Numbered from the stretch's first letter, positions 1 through 6,537 are shown. The stretch: DNA of 10,399 nt from Micavibrio sp. UBA6139 (GCA_002423285.1 DIVF01000058.1:1-10399); one strand, 5' to 3'. The notes: a model not told the origin generated them from the letters alone. Numbers and translations are program-made.

Positions 1-1
1 C

Positions 2-115
2 CGTCACATCGATCTCGCGAAGCACATCTTCCATGCCGCATCCCCGACCCACCATCACCTCAGCCTGACGCAAATACCCGATAATCTGCTCCGCCGTATA
101 TCGCTTCCGTGCCAT
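2..115 (-). CDS. IS3-family transposase OrfA, N-terminal part only
   Basis: The first 38 codons are visible. They begin MARKRYTAEQIIGYLRQAEV and continue to the window edge. This is the start of the helix-turn-helix OrfA (Tnp_1 type) of IS3 elements, whose N-termini commonly read K-R-[FY]-[ST]-x-E-Q-I-I-x-x-L-R-[EQ]-A-E. In the family OrfA binds the IS ends and is joined to the DDE-domain OrfB by programmed frameshifting; neither part is visible here. The start is the ATG at 115, with the G-rich run GAGGGGG about 9 bases upstream serving as a plausible ribosome binding site. The gene is incomplete because of the window edge, not because of visible damage. Confidence 0.8.
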   Translation of the reverse strand, partial: MARKRYTAEQIIGYLRQAEVMVGRGCGMEDVLREIDVT

Positions 116-147
116 TTTTAAACCCCCTCAAAATTGTCCATAATTTA

Positions 148-164
148 TCTGGATTCACTCCAGA
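148..164. repeat. Inverted repeat in the IS leader
   Basis: TCTGGA-ttcac-TCCAGA is a perfect 6-base dyad with a 5-base loop. It lies between the IS tip and the OrfA start. IS elements often carry hairpins in this position that limit transcription entering from outside, but here that role is inference. Confidence 0.4.
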
Positions 165-192
165 TATGGACTCATTTATAGGGGGTGGCTCA

Positions 193-373
193 TGGTCATC
201 CTGCTTGGTTTGCTGATGTTGAATACAGTGTGCAAGCAGGTATCTTTCGAACAATTATCGCCAACGTGTTGTCTAAGGGGACTCTTTTCACTATTGGCTG
301 CACAGATATGAAAGAACATTTTGAAGAGGCGTTGCCTGAATTCAAGGCTTTGATTAATTCATTTTCATTTTAA
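193..373 (+). pseudogene. 3' remnant of a gene interrupted by the IS3-family element
   Basis: An open frame enters directly from the IS tip and runs to a TAA at 371-373, giving about 60 residues that end in ALPEFKALINSFSF. The only upstream start in frame is a GTG at 185 inside the IS end, with no ribosome binding site, so this is best read as the C-terminus of a longer protein whose 5' part lies beyond the IS. The ending (a beta-strand-like TLFTIGC, then an amphipathic helix and 'I-N-S-F') resembles the close of small PsbP/DUF1795-like alpha-beta domains, but that is only an impression. I do not recognise a family with confidence. Composition is more AT-rich than the housekeeping genes to the right, consistent with island DNA. 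Confidence 0.55.
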
Positions 374-570
374 GAGAAGAAGCTTGTATGTCGTCAGAAC
401 AAATAGGACGGCTGGGCCTCTCAATCACTTTTAAAAGAAGAACAAAGCAATAATGAGAAACGGCGCAGAGCATAATGGCTAGCGCATCTTTTACATAGCT
501 TCTTACGCATAAACACAGAACTTCAAAAAATTTTATTAAATATCAACTGGTTATAATTATAAATAATAAA
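374..570. other. AT-rich non-coding stretch at the end of the island
   Basis: No convincing gene is present. A 21-codon frame (388-453) has only a weak purine-rich sequence ahead of it. AT content rises towards 570, just before the tRNA fragment, as is common beside attachment sites. I see no integrase, terminator or repeat here. Confidence 0.5.
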
Positions 571-625
571 CTTAAAATTGCTCGTTCGTAAGGACGTACC
601 GGTTCGACCCCGGTCGGGGCCACCA
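571..625 (+). tRNA. 3' half of tRNA-Leu(UAA): tRNA fragment, probable att site
   Basis: The fragment matches a class II tRNA from the anticodon loop onward. The loop CTTAAAA (571-577) carries anticodon TAA at 573-575. The 3' anticodon stem TTGCT (578-582) follows, then a 15-base variable arm (583-597) folding as CGTTC-GTAA-GGACG plus T. The T stem ACCGG/CCGGT encloses the loop TTCGACC (598-614). The acceptor strand CGGGGCC (615-621), discriminator A and CCA (623-625) complete it. Variable-arm length and A73 fit leucine. The 5' half is missing: the bases before 571 do not pair with TTGCT, and no GGCCCCG or D arm lies upstream. It cannot make a functional tRNA. Starting at the anticodon loop and ending at CCA is the classic shape of a tRNA attachment-site scar left by tyrosine-integrase elements. 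Confidence 0.8.
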
Positions 626-666
626 TCTTTCATTTTATTGCTAATGTTTTGTGCAACGGCATATCC

Positions 667-682
667 GTACGCTAATGCGTAC
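667..682. repeat. Perfect dyad at the end of the AsmA-like gene
   Basis: GTACGC-taat-GCGTAC is a 6-base perfect stem with a 4-base loop spanning the stop codon of the AsmA-like gene (TAG, 674-672 on the minus strand). It lies between that gene and the convergent tRNA fragment. Neither side has a U tract, so it is not a standard intrinsic terminator. It could still stabilise the 3' end of the messenger. Confidence 0.35.
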
Positions 683-2549
683 AATAATTCTGCTTGGCCA
701 GATTGCGCAACGCAGGCGGAAGATTGTTTATCAAGTCTTTCTCTGCGACAAAATCAGCATCCCGGCCCTCGCCAAAGACGAGCGGCGTAATATCGATGTC
801 AGAGAACGGGCCGGTGAGTTGCAACGGTATATCAAGAGCAAGGGTATGTTGAGAATTACCCTGCAAGATGATATCAACCTGTCTGGTGAGAAGATTGATC
901 GGGCCGACACCGTAGAACGTCAGTTCGGGTGTTACAAAGCGGAGTGGCATAAGATAGCCTTGACCATTGTGCATGCTGTAAATGCCAAGAAAGCATGAAA
1001 TTGGCGCCCACCCTTCTTCATCCCTGAAGAGCGCCAGAATATCCATGGATGCCTCATCAACCAAATCGCGTGATACCCGACCTTTTTTTAAGAACGTGAC
1101 AACGCCGCCCCTGCTGTTACGCAACCCTTTATGAATTGTCTCTCCATACATATTCAATTCAGCCAAGGCAGAGAGCCGCCCGGTAATTAGGCTTTCAGAA
1201 AAATTGCGAAAACGGAGAATGCGTTCAATATCCGCATTATTGAACTTTATGCGGGAGAACAAATGAGGAGTTTTTCCGGTTGCGTCCAAAGTGATGTTTA
1301 CTTCTGCCCGTCCCCCAACCACACCGAACGAAAAAGGATCAAGACTGATCCAGCCCGGCTTATTCTGCGCGCGCAGATCGAGATCGGATATTTTATAGTC
1401 ATCATAGACCACCTGTCCTGCCCTGATCCTGGCATCGGCAAGGACACCGGGTTTTTGATCGGCCTGCAGTGACAGGTTATCAATATCCGACATCTTGGTT
1501 TTTCGGGACATGCCTGACGTTCCATCGATCAATGGCCGCATATCCAGCACCTTAAAAGCGATATCAACGGCGATTGAATCTGCTTCACCGCGCGCCCCCT
1601 CTATAAGTTTCGAATCCCCCGTGAACTGACTGCCTGCCACACTGCCCTGTTGATTTTCAAAAACCCACAAATCCCCAGCACGGGTTAGATCGCCATCAAC
1701 CAGCAACGGAAATTTTCCCTTAAGGGCCAGTCCCAGCACCTTGTAAATATCATCGAGTACAGATGCATTGAGCGTTGCTGCCCCTTTTATGCCATCGGCA
1801 TTGACCGGATCGGTCAGCGTGCCATCAAAGCTCACCTTACTCCGCCCAACGATAATTTTGACCTTTGCCGGGTATGGAGTGGAAGGATCTCGCAGCACCG
1901 CATAAGAATCCCCCGCCACATCTAATTGTGCGTTCATTCCGTTATAGGCTCCGTTGATCAGCAAGATAACGGGACTTTTATCATCTACAGAACTCATCTT
2001 GAGATCATCGCCATCAATGCGGATCATCGTGCCGCCAGTCGTTTTCATACGGAACTGGCCGTTGCGCAAAACACCGTTCAAAATAATCGGAAAATCGCTG
2101 CGCTCTTTTGCCTCATGCGTAAAAGGATCGCGCGGAACATAAGGGGTGGACCCTTTAAATTTCCAGTTTCCCTTACCATCCTTGTCACGCTCCAGAAAAA
2201 TGCGAAGGCCATCAATGGATAAATCGCGCAATAAAACCCGGCCCCGCCATAAGGAACCGGCATCAAGCACAGCAGACAGGTGTTCAAAACTCGCCATATC
2301 CGGCTCGGTTCCCCATGACGGGCTGGCAAGATGAAAATTCTGGATATCAATCGCAATATCCCGGCCCAATTTAATCTGTAATGCGCCGATGGTAACAGAG
2401 CGCCCGAGAGTGAAGGACGCATAACGCTCCGCCTCTTGTCGCAAATCGGCAGTCTGGATAAAAATGAAGGCAGAGAGAATGAACGCCGCAAGGACGACCC
2501 CGCCGACCAGAACGGTCCACGCCATCACGCGAAAAATGCGCCCCATCAT
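672..2549 (-). CDS. AsmA family protein, inner-membrane-anchored envelope protein
   Basis: The protein has 625 residues, close to the ~617 of enterobacterial AsmA. Residues 8-31 form one hydrophobic anchor. The typical AsmA opening follows: 'FTLGRSVTIGALQIKLGRDI', then beta-rich text with 'LRDLSIDGLRIFLERDKDGK' and 'GNWKF'. The last third (about 470-600) fits an AsmA_2-type C-terminal domain, with 'GVVTFLKKGRVSRDLVDEAS' and 'DIPLQLTGPFSDIDITPLVF'. AsmA-like proteins are inner-membrane-tethered periplasmic proteins of the bridge-like lipid-transfer superfamily (AsmA, TamB, YhdP), linked to outer-membrane lipid homeostasis. Location and role here are inferred from the family. Two ATGs in tandem (2549 and 2546) mark the start; no clear Shine-Dalgarno precedes them. 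The gene is the last of a minus-strand series, 184 bases downstream of the 71-residue gene, and probably has its own promoter. Confidence 0.88.
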   Translation of the reverse strand: MMGRIFRVMAWTVLVGGVVLAAFILSAFIFIQTADLRQEAERYASFTLGRSVTIGALQIKLGRDIAIDIQNFHLASPSWGTEPDMASFEHLSAVLDAGSLWRGRVLLRDLSIDGLRIFLERDKDGKGNWKFKGSTPYVPRDPFTHEAKERSDFPIILNGVLRNGQFRMKTTGGTMIRIDGDDLKMSSVDDKSPVILLINGAYNGMNAQLDVAGDSYAVLRDPSTPYPAKVKIIVGRSKVSFDGTLTDPVNADGIKGAATLNASVLDDIYKVLGLALKGKFPLLVDGDLTRAGDLWVFENQQGSVAGSQFTGDSKLIEGARGEADSIAVDIAFKVLDMRPLIDGTSGMSRKTKMSDIDNLSLQADQKPGVLADARIRAGQVVYDDYKISDLDLRAQNKPGWISLDPFSFGVVGGRAEVNITLDATGKTPHLFSRIKFNNADIERILRFRNFSESLITGRLSALAELNMYGETIHKGLRNSRGGVVTFLKKGRVSRDLVDEASMDILALFRDEEGWAPISCFLGIYSMHNGQGYLMPLRFVTPELTFYGVGPINLLTRQVDIILQGNSQHTLALDIPLQLTGPFSDIDITPLVFGEGRDADFVAEKDLINNLPPALRNLAKQNYCTH

Positions 2550-2588
2550 CGCCGGGTCACAAAATAACGGATCCGCTGAAAGCTATAA

Positions 2589-2616
2589 TTGGCATCAAAA
2601 AGATAGGTCATGCCAA
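2589..2616. repeat. Inverted repeat upstream of the AsmA-like gene
   Basis: TTGGCAT and ATGCCAA form a perfect 7-base dyad separated by 14 bases. It lies about 40 bases upstream of the AsmA-like start and overlaps the candidate promoter at 2600-2629. The placement would suit an operator or an RNA hairpin; no regulator is known. Confidence 0.4.
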
Positions 2617-2629
2617 TCAGCTATATCAA
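2600..2629 (-). promoter_or_regulatory. Candidate sigma-70 promoter for the AsmA-like gene
   Basis: On the minus strand, TTGATA (2629-2624) and TATCTT (2605-2600) are separated by 18 bases, matching the -35 and -10 consensus at 5 and 4 of 6 positions. Transcription would start near 2593, about 45 bases before the ATG. This is a pattern match only. Confidence 0.3.
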
Positions 2630-2733
2630 ACCTTGCTGGCGCAAAGCCCCCATTTCGGTTTAATGGTTACCGCTGCGCGAGAGGTTACGACAGTATGGCA
2701 ATATGAAAACGGTACAGGGCGCGGATTTACGTG

Positions 2734-2949
2734 CTAATCGCCAGAACCGGAAATCATCGCCAACGCCGAACGACGGTCCCCAGGGGATAATTTCAAAAAA
2801 AGCGTACGCGCCTTTTTAATATCACTGGCCGTCCCCGTCTCCGCCGCCAGTTTCAACGCCAACACAACTGCATCATCCGGCTTCTTGATGAAAGCCAATG
2901 CCTTCCCCAAACGCCCCATTGTGCCTCGGTCAATTTTTGTATCGTCCAT
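2734..2949 (-). CDS. Small protein of unknown function (71 residues)
   Basis: I do not recognise a family. The protein is small, soluble and mostly helical, with no signal peptide or membrane segment. Visible text includes 'ALAFIKKPDDAVVLALKLAA' and 'ARTLFLKLSPGDRRSALAMI', which would form amphipathic helices. It starts 38 bases after the stop of the secreted 389-residue gene on the same strand, so the two are probably co-transcribed. The ATG at 2949 has only a weak purine run upstream. A second in-frame ATG at 2919 (residue 11) has GAGG four bases ahead, giving a 61-residue alternative. Amino-acid composition looks like a real protein, and the frame has no equally good competitor on the other strand. 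No cysteines are present. It might be a cytoplasmic partner of its neighbours, but the sequence does not show that. Confidence 0.6.
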   Translation of the reverse strand: MDDTKIDRGTMGRLGKALAFIKKPDDAVVLALKLAAETGTASDIKKARTLFLKLSPGDRRSALAMISGSGD

Positions 2950-2987
2950 TTTTTAGAAATCTTTCGTTTATGTTTGAAACCGAACAT

Positions 2988-4157
2988 TTAATTTATATTT
3001 GGCCGTTGGATATAGGCAGTTACATGTTCAACCGTATCGCCGCGGACAAAAATGCTGGCATAATATGCGTCAAAGGGGAGAAACAATAGTTTACGAATCT
3101 TGTTCATCTTTGTGACCTTCGTAGCATAATACACGCCATCATACGGCTTGCGGTCGCCAAAGATGCTCTTTTGATTATCCTGCTTGGATACGTCATGGAC
3201 TGAGAAACCGTTCTTTTTAAAGGCCTCAATAACGCTTTTCGAGTCGTCGCCGCATCTTTTGAACAGGCCGGTCATCAGATTGCTCATAACGACCTGTCTA
3301 GCGTCACTCCGTTTTCTGGCTTCGGTGTACAGAGGCATTATATTGCAGTCGGTTGAGACCATCCCCAAAACACGGTCAGCGTATGAAGATCCAGGGGCTT
3401 CGGAAACATGGATGTAGTTCGATTTTTCTTTTAACGTCGCCCAATCGATGCCCGATAATCTGACCGCAGAAAACAAATAAGCCTGATCCTCGCTCGGCAA
3501 CCTATCGATACCGTGCACGCCGTTGATGATGATATACAATCGACGCCATAACCGATATTTAACATCATCGTCCTCCATCGTTTGGATTGTTTTCATCGCC
3601 TGCGTCACCCGTTCGCGGTTCAAGCCAGTCGTGCCCCATACGCCGCCATCACCGCGGTGATCATAGCGGATATTTCCAATAAAAAGATCCGCAGCCATAG
3701 TCTGCCCCGCCATCAAGGCAAAATAATTTTTAAAAAGAATCTGATAACCATCAAGAATATTCATGGCAGCCCAAAATAGCGGATTTTTTTCACCCCCCGC
3801 CCCGGTTTGCACAAAGCGCCTGCCCCGAATTCGTTCCAAGACACCCAATTGCCGCGCATCGATATTCGGGCCGCGGGAATCCGGCACCATTCCCTCTACG
3901 CCGAACCAACGAAAGACAATTTTTTCAATCAAACCTTCGATATCCTGCCCTGGGTCGAGAACATCTTCAAACGTCTTCGCCCTGAGCCCTTCCAGTAGGC
4001 TAGAAAGCGCTCCATCCGCCGTCGCGGCAACCTGCAGAGCTGGAATATCCCTATACCCCTTGACCAAAGGCAGGTCTGCGGTTTCCGCCTTGGTGGTGTG
4101 TGCGGCAAAAAAACTTAAAGCCATGGGTAACATTAAAATTGCGCTCTGGAATCGCAT
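2988..4157 (-). CDS. Secreted protein with a free-standing RTX-protein-associated helical domain
   Basis: I chose the ATG at 4157 (389 residues) over an upstream GTG at 4187 because GAGG lies 9 bases ahead and the protein then begins with a clean signal peptide: MRF, a hydrophobic core to about residue 19, and a likely cut after TKA (about 24). Residues 34-160 contain 'IEKIVFRWFGVEGM', 'PDSRGPNIDARQLGVLE' and 'FALMAGQTMAADLF'. From memory this resembles a helical segment found in giant RTX/cadherin-like calcium-binding proteins, whose core reads roughly YRWAGV-x-G-V-x-P-x-SRG-x-x-[IV]-D-[AG]-R/Q-x-L-x-x-LE. Here there are no glycine-rich RTX repeats and no giant scaffold. The remaining ~220 residues are unrecognised and include two cysteines (STDC, KRC). 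No enzyme motif is visible. The likely location is periplasmic or exported. It is divergent from the large anchored protein, and the 71-residue gene follows it. Confidence 0.72.
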   Translation of the reverse strand: MRFQSAILMLPMALSFFAAHTTKAETADLPLVKGYRDIPALQVAATADGALSSLLEGLRAKTFEDVLDPGQDIEGLIEKIVFRWFGVEGMVPDSRGPNIDARQLGVLERIRGRRFVQTGAGGEKNPLFWAAMNILDGYQILFKNYFALMAGQTMAADLFIGNIRYDHRGDGGVWGTTGLNRERVTQAMKTIQTMEDDDVKYRLWRRLYIIINGVHGIDRLPSEDQAYLFSAVRLSGIDWATLKEKSNYIHVSEAPGSSYADRVLGMVSTDCNIMPLYTEARKRSDARQVVMSNLMTGLFKRCGDDSKSVIEAFKKNGFSVHDVSKQDNQKSIFGDRKPYDGVYYATKVTKMNKIRKLLFLPFDAYYASIFVRGDTVEHVTAYIQRPNIN

Positions 4158-4163
4158 TAAAAT

Positions 4164-4170
4164 CCGCCTC
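4164..4170 (-). promoter_or_regulatory. Ribosome binding site that decides the 4157 start
   Basis: GAGGCGG on the minus strand, with its GAGG 9 bases before the ATG at 4157, lies inside the reading frame that the GTG at 4187 would add. It therefore favours the shorter, signal-peptide-bearing start. Confidence 0.55.
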
Positions 4171-4224
4171 GACTGTTTAAAAATCACGCTTACAATAAGT
4201 AAGCATTTAAAAACCTATACAACC

Positions 4225-4230
4225 TATAAT
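4225..4230 (+). promoter_or_regulatory. Consensus -10 box for the 747-residue gene
   Basis: A perfect TATAAT stands 30 bases before the ATG at 4261, predicting a leader of about 24 bases. No good -35 lies 16-18 bases upstream, so an activator may be needed or the match may be chance in AT-rich DNA. Confidence 0.4.
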
Positions 4231-4255
4231 AAATGACATTCATTGAGATTGGTAA
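4226..4255 (-). promoter_or_regulatory. Candidate minus-strand promoter overlapping the plus-strand -10
   Basis: On the minus strand, TTACCA (4255-4250), 18 bases, then TATTAT (4231-4226) match the -35 and -10 consensus at 4 and 5 of 6 positions. Transcription of the secreted 389-residue gene would start near 4219. The -10 box shares five bases with the plus-strand TATAAT, so the two promoters could not be occupied together. Confidence 0.3.
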
Positions 4256-4260
4256 AATTT

Positions 4261-6504
4261 ATGAAGCTATTTTCTAGCAATTATATTTTGATTTTTATGA
4301 CCCTGCTTATTGGCGGTTATAGCGTTTGGGGCATATACCGTAAACATACGATTATTGAAAATCCGAGACCACAATTCATCACTTATAACCTACAAACCGC
4401 AGCCCTGCTACAGCGTGTAGAAGACAACCTCAACGCGCCGCCCCCGCCAAAAACGAAAAGCGCCGCGCCGCAAGCCGATGCGATCAATATGCTTCATAAA
4501 TCAAACGCCCATTTTGATATGGCTCGCATTTATGCTCAACGCGGTGATTTTGAAGCGGCGGATTCTCATTTCAAAAAAATAATTCTCAGCGCGGATAAAG
4601 CTGGACTTTTGCAAATCTCCTTGCAAAAAATATTTTATGCCGCAGACCAAAACGATTATAAGAAAATTTTTAGCATCATTCTGGACTCGGACAATCTCTC
4701 TGACCGGCTTGCCGCCATTGGCGACGTACCGAATGACGGTGAAAGCGTCCCATTTGGATTGTTTACGACAGATCGCCAAGCCATTAAATCGACATTATGC
4801 ACCTTCGCCGCCCGTATAATGGCGCAACGGCAACGCAACGAAGAACTCGCCCAGCTTATTGCGCTGCCCCACTGCGCGCAAAGCAAAGATGAACTGAAAA
4901 AATATCAATTCACCGCAACGATGAGGGGTAATGGCAGCAGACTACAAAAATTTAATACGCTTCTTACCCTTGTGCGAGATGACAATGACAGCAAGCAATC
5001 TCTTCTGAGGTTAATCCCACTTGTGCAATCTTGCCTGGGACCCGAAAATGCTACACTGCCTGCCTATGCCAGCGCCGCCACACAAATCGAAACGGCGATT
5101 CATTCAAGCGATGACGATGCCATTCGCGCACTGGGCTCGCTGTTTTTATTACAACCGGGCATAGCAAACGCTGCGAGCCAAACAGCGGCAACAATCAAAG
5201 ACGACCATATACGCCAATACGTTTATAAAGCCCTTTATAATGATTATCTTAAGGCACAAGACCGCGAAAATATTTTCGGCATGACAAAAATCATTCGCGC
5301 CGACACCACCTTAAAAAAACACATTTCTGAGTCGATCCTGTATAAAAATCTCTACGACAAGCCCTCGACGCTGGCCTATGAAATAGCCCTACAAAAGGAA
5401 CCTCCAGAAACTCGCGCAGAGTTATTGTGGAGCATTTACCACAATGCAAAGATACAACACCAAAACCGCATCGACTTTCCCCATTGCACGGATGATTATA
5501 GCGTTTGCCTTATAGCGGCAATGAAGGAGACGGTAAAAAAAACCGATGGTAAAAAAAACCGCGCTGCGTTGTTAAGTCTGGCGCGCATGCAATCAGATTT
5601 TGGCGATTACGAATCTGCACAATCGACTTTGGATACCGTCAAACTGCTCCACCCATCTTCAAAACTTTATAATAATATCTGTACCCCTGAACTGGTGGCA
5701 CCGCCGCATGCTCAAACCAAATTGGAATCTTTGGGTCTTCTCAGCGAATGCAATGTTCAATCCGGGGTTTATAAAAACTTCATTTTATCACCGGATTTTA
5801 AATCTCTGCGGGCACACAGCATTGAAACAAATATGCTGACGGATGCCTATCTGGCCGCTTTGGTAGAAAATCTGGCAAAAGGCGGCAATGCCGAGGATGC
5901 GTTGGCCCTCATCAAAAAAATTGATGCACCGCCGCTGCGCGAATCCTCTGCGCGGTCTTTGTGGAAAGCCATGCTGCCCCCGCATCCATCTGGGGAAAAA
6001 AGACGGCAGGACCAAAGACTTTATCAATCACAGGCGGACCGCACTGCATTTTTGAATAACCTGCTTAATGATCCGTTTTTTAAAGACGACCTTGCGTTTT
6101 GGGACAATATCTTGCTTGAAAACAACAATCATTTCTGGCGCTACTACCTGCACCGCGCCAGCATAACCACGACGGAAGATAACGCCTGGAGCAAAGAAAT
6201 ATGGGCCGTTCATAATAAAATATCCCTAGCAAAACCACATCTTAAAGCACCGAAATGCGGGGGTATGTCCTTCAATGAAATCGATTTAGGTGGCTGCCGC
6301 ATTCAATGGCTGGTTGTGCAGGGCTACTATCAATACGCCATGAACGACAGCCGCAATGACGACAAGGAAAAAGAACGAGCCTATACCGCGCGCCAAATCC
6401 TGATTGAACGATTAATGAAAAATAATCAGAGCTTCCGCGACACCCTCAGCCGCAACGGCTCTTTCCCCTATCTGGCTACACAGGAAAATAAATGCCCGCT
6501 TTAA
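4261..6504 (+). CDS. Large membrane-anchored helical-repeat protein of unknown family
   Basis: The protein has 747 residues from the ATG at 4261. A TTG at 4243 would add six residues but stands only a few bases after the predicted transcription start, so the ATG is preferred. Residues about 7-25 ('YILIFMTLLIGGYSVWGIY') form an uncleaved anchor, placing the rest in the periplasm. A proline-rich linker follows ('APPPPKTKSAAPQ', about 58-70). The remainder is almost all alpha-helical with degenerate TPR-like units, such as 'ARIYAQRGDFEAADSHFKKI', 'QSDFGDYESAQSTLDTV' and 'ENLAKGGNAEDALALIKKI'. About eleven scattered cysteines, some close together (FPHCTDDYSVC; PKCGG then GGCRI), would suit disulfides in the periplasm. 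There is no catalytic motif and I recognise no family; an assembly or scaffold role is only a guess from the repeats. It is divergent from the secreted RTX-associated-domain gene and convergent with the CinA-N-like gene 33 bases downstream. The coding sequence is A-rich compared with map-purB. Confidence 0.75.
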   Translation: MKLFSSNYILIFMTLLIGGYSVWGIYRKHTIIENPRPQFITYNLQTAALLQRVEDNLNAPPPPKTKSAAPQADAINMLHKSNAHFDMARIYAQRGDFEAADSHFKKIILSADKAGLLQISLQKIFYAADQNDYKKIFSIILDSDNLSDRLAAIGDVPNDGESVPFGLFTTDRQAIKSTLCTFAARIMAQRQRNEELAQLIALPHCAQSKDELKKYQFTATMRGNGSRLQKFNTLLTLVRDDNDSKQSLLRLIPLVQSCLGPENATLPAYASAATQIETAIHSSDDDAIRALGSLFLLQPGIANAASQTAATIKDDHIRQYVYKALYNDYLKAQDRENIFGMTKIIRADTTLKKHISESILYKNLYDKPSTLAYEIALQKEPPETRAELLWSIYHNAKIQHQNRIDFPHCTDDYSVCLIAAMKETVKKTDGKKNRAALLSLARMQSDFGDYESAQSTLDTVKLLHPSSKLYNNICTPELVAPPHAQTKLESLGLLSECNVQSGVYKNFILSPDFKSLRAHSIETNMLTDAYLAALVENLAKGGNAEDALALIKKIDAPPLRESSARSLWKAMLPPHPSGEKRRQDQRLYQSQADRTAFLNNLLNDPFFKDDLAFWDNILLENNNHFWRYYLHRASITTTEDNAWSKEIWAVHNKISLAKPHLKAPKCGGMSFNEIDLGGCRIQWLVVQGYYQYAMNDSRNDDKEKERAYTARQILIERLMKNNQSFRDTLSRNGSFPYLATQENKCPL
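5532..5561 (+). repeat. Two direct copies of GGTAAAAAAAACCG inside the 747-residue gene
   Basis: The 14-base unit occurs at 5532-5545 and 5548-5561. Each copy contains an A8 run (5535-5542 and 5551-5558). They encode lysine-rich 'VKKTDGKKNR'. Runs of this length are prone to polymerase or ribosome slippage. A -1 shift at the first run meets a TAA at 5550-5552. Confidence 0.6.
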
Positions 6505-6537
6505 TCCCGCTGCCAAGACTGCGCGGCGAGATGGCCT

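Larger units (their letters stand above)
1..192 (-). mobile_element. Left end of an IS3-family insertion sequence, cut by the window edge
   Basis: Read on the minus strand, the segment starts at 192 with TGAGCCACCCCCTATAAATG, continues through a ~75-base leader and reaches an ATG at 115 that opens an IS3-type OrfA. A terminal TG followed by a C-rich run and a short leader before OrfA is the usual layout of IS3-family left ends. The boundary at 192/193 is inferred from that TG and from an unrelated plus-strand reading frame beginning there. The other end, OrfB and the target duplication lie outside the window, so neither the exact boundary nor activity can be verified. The IS3 subgroup is not determined. 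Confidence 0.72.

Noticed and set aside
388..453. 21-codon frame (starts MSSEQIGRLG) after the truncated island gene
   Set aside because: Only a weak purine run precedes it, it is very short, and no similarity is recognised; likely chance.
541..625. Complete tRNA-Leu, or a tRNA-Leu(UAA) split by a group I intron
   Set aside because: No 5' acceptor strand GGCCCCG or D arm is found upstream in the window, the bases before the loop do not pair with TTGCT, and the base ahead of the putative 3' exon is not the G expected at a group I 3' splice site.
651..998. Plus-strand open frame over the 3' part of the AsmA-like gene
   Set aside because: It lies wholly opposite a well-supported coding region and has no family resemblance; antisense shadow.
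4158..4187. GTG at 4187 as start of the secreted protein
   Set aside because: It would put a charged ten-residue extension ahead of the signal peptide; the ATG at 4157 has the ribosome binding site and the better signal peptide.
3763..4236. 157-codon plus-strand frame opposite the secreted-protein gene
   Set aside because: It is antisense to a gene with a signal peptide and ribosome binding site; the composition (many S, R, P) is typical of a shadow frame.
6505..6537. Bidirectional terminator between the convergent 747-residue and CinA-N-like genes
   Set aside because: The 33-base gap has no convincing stem followed by a T run on either strand.
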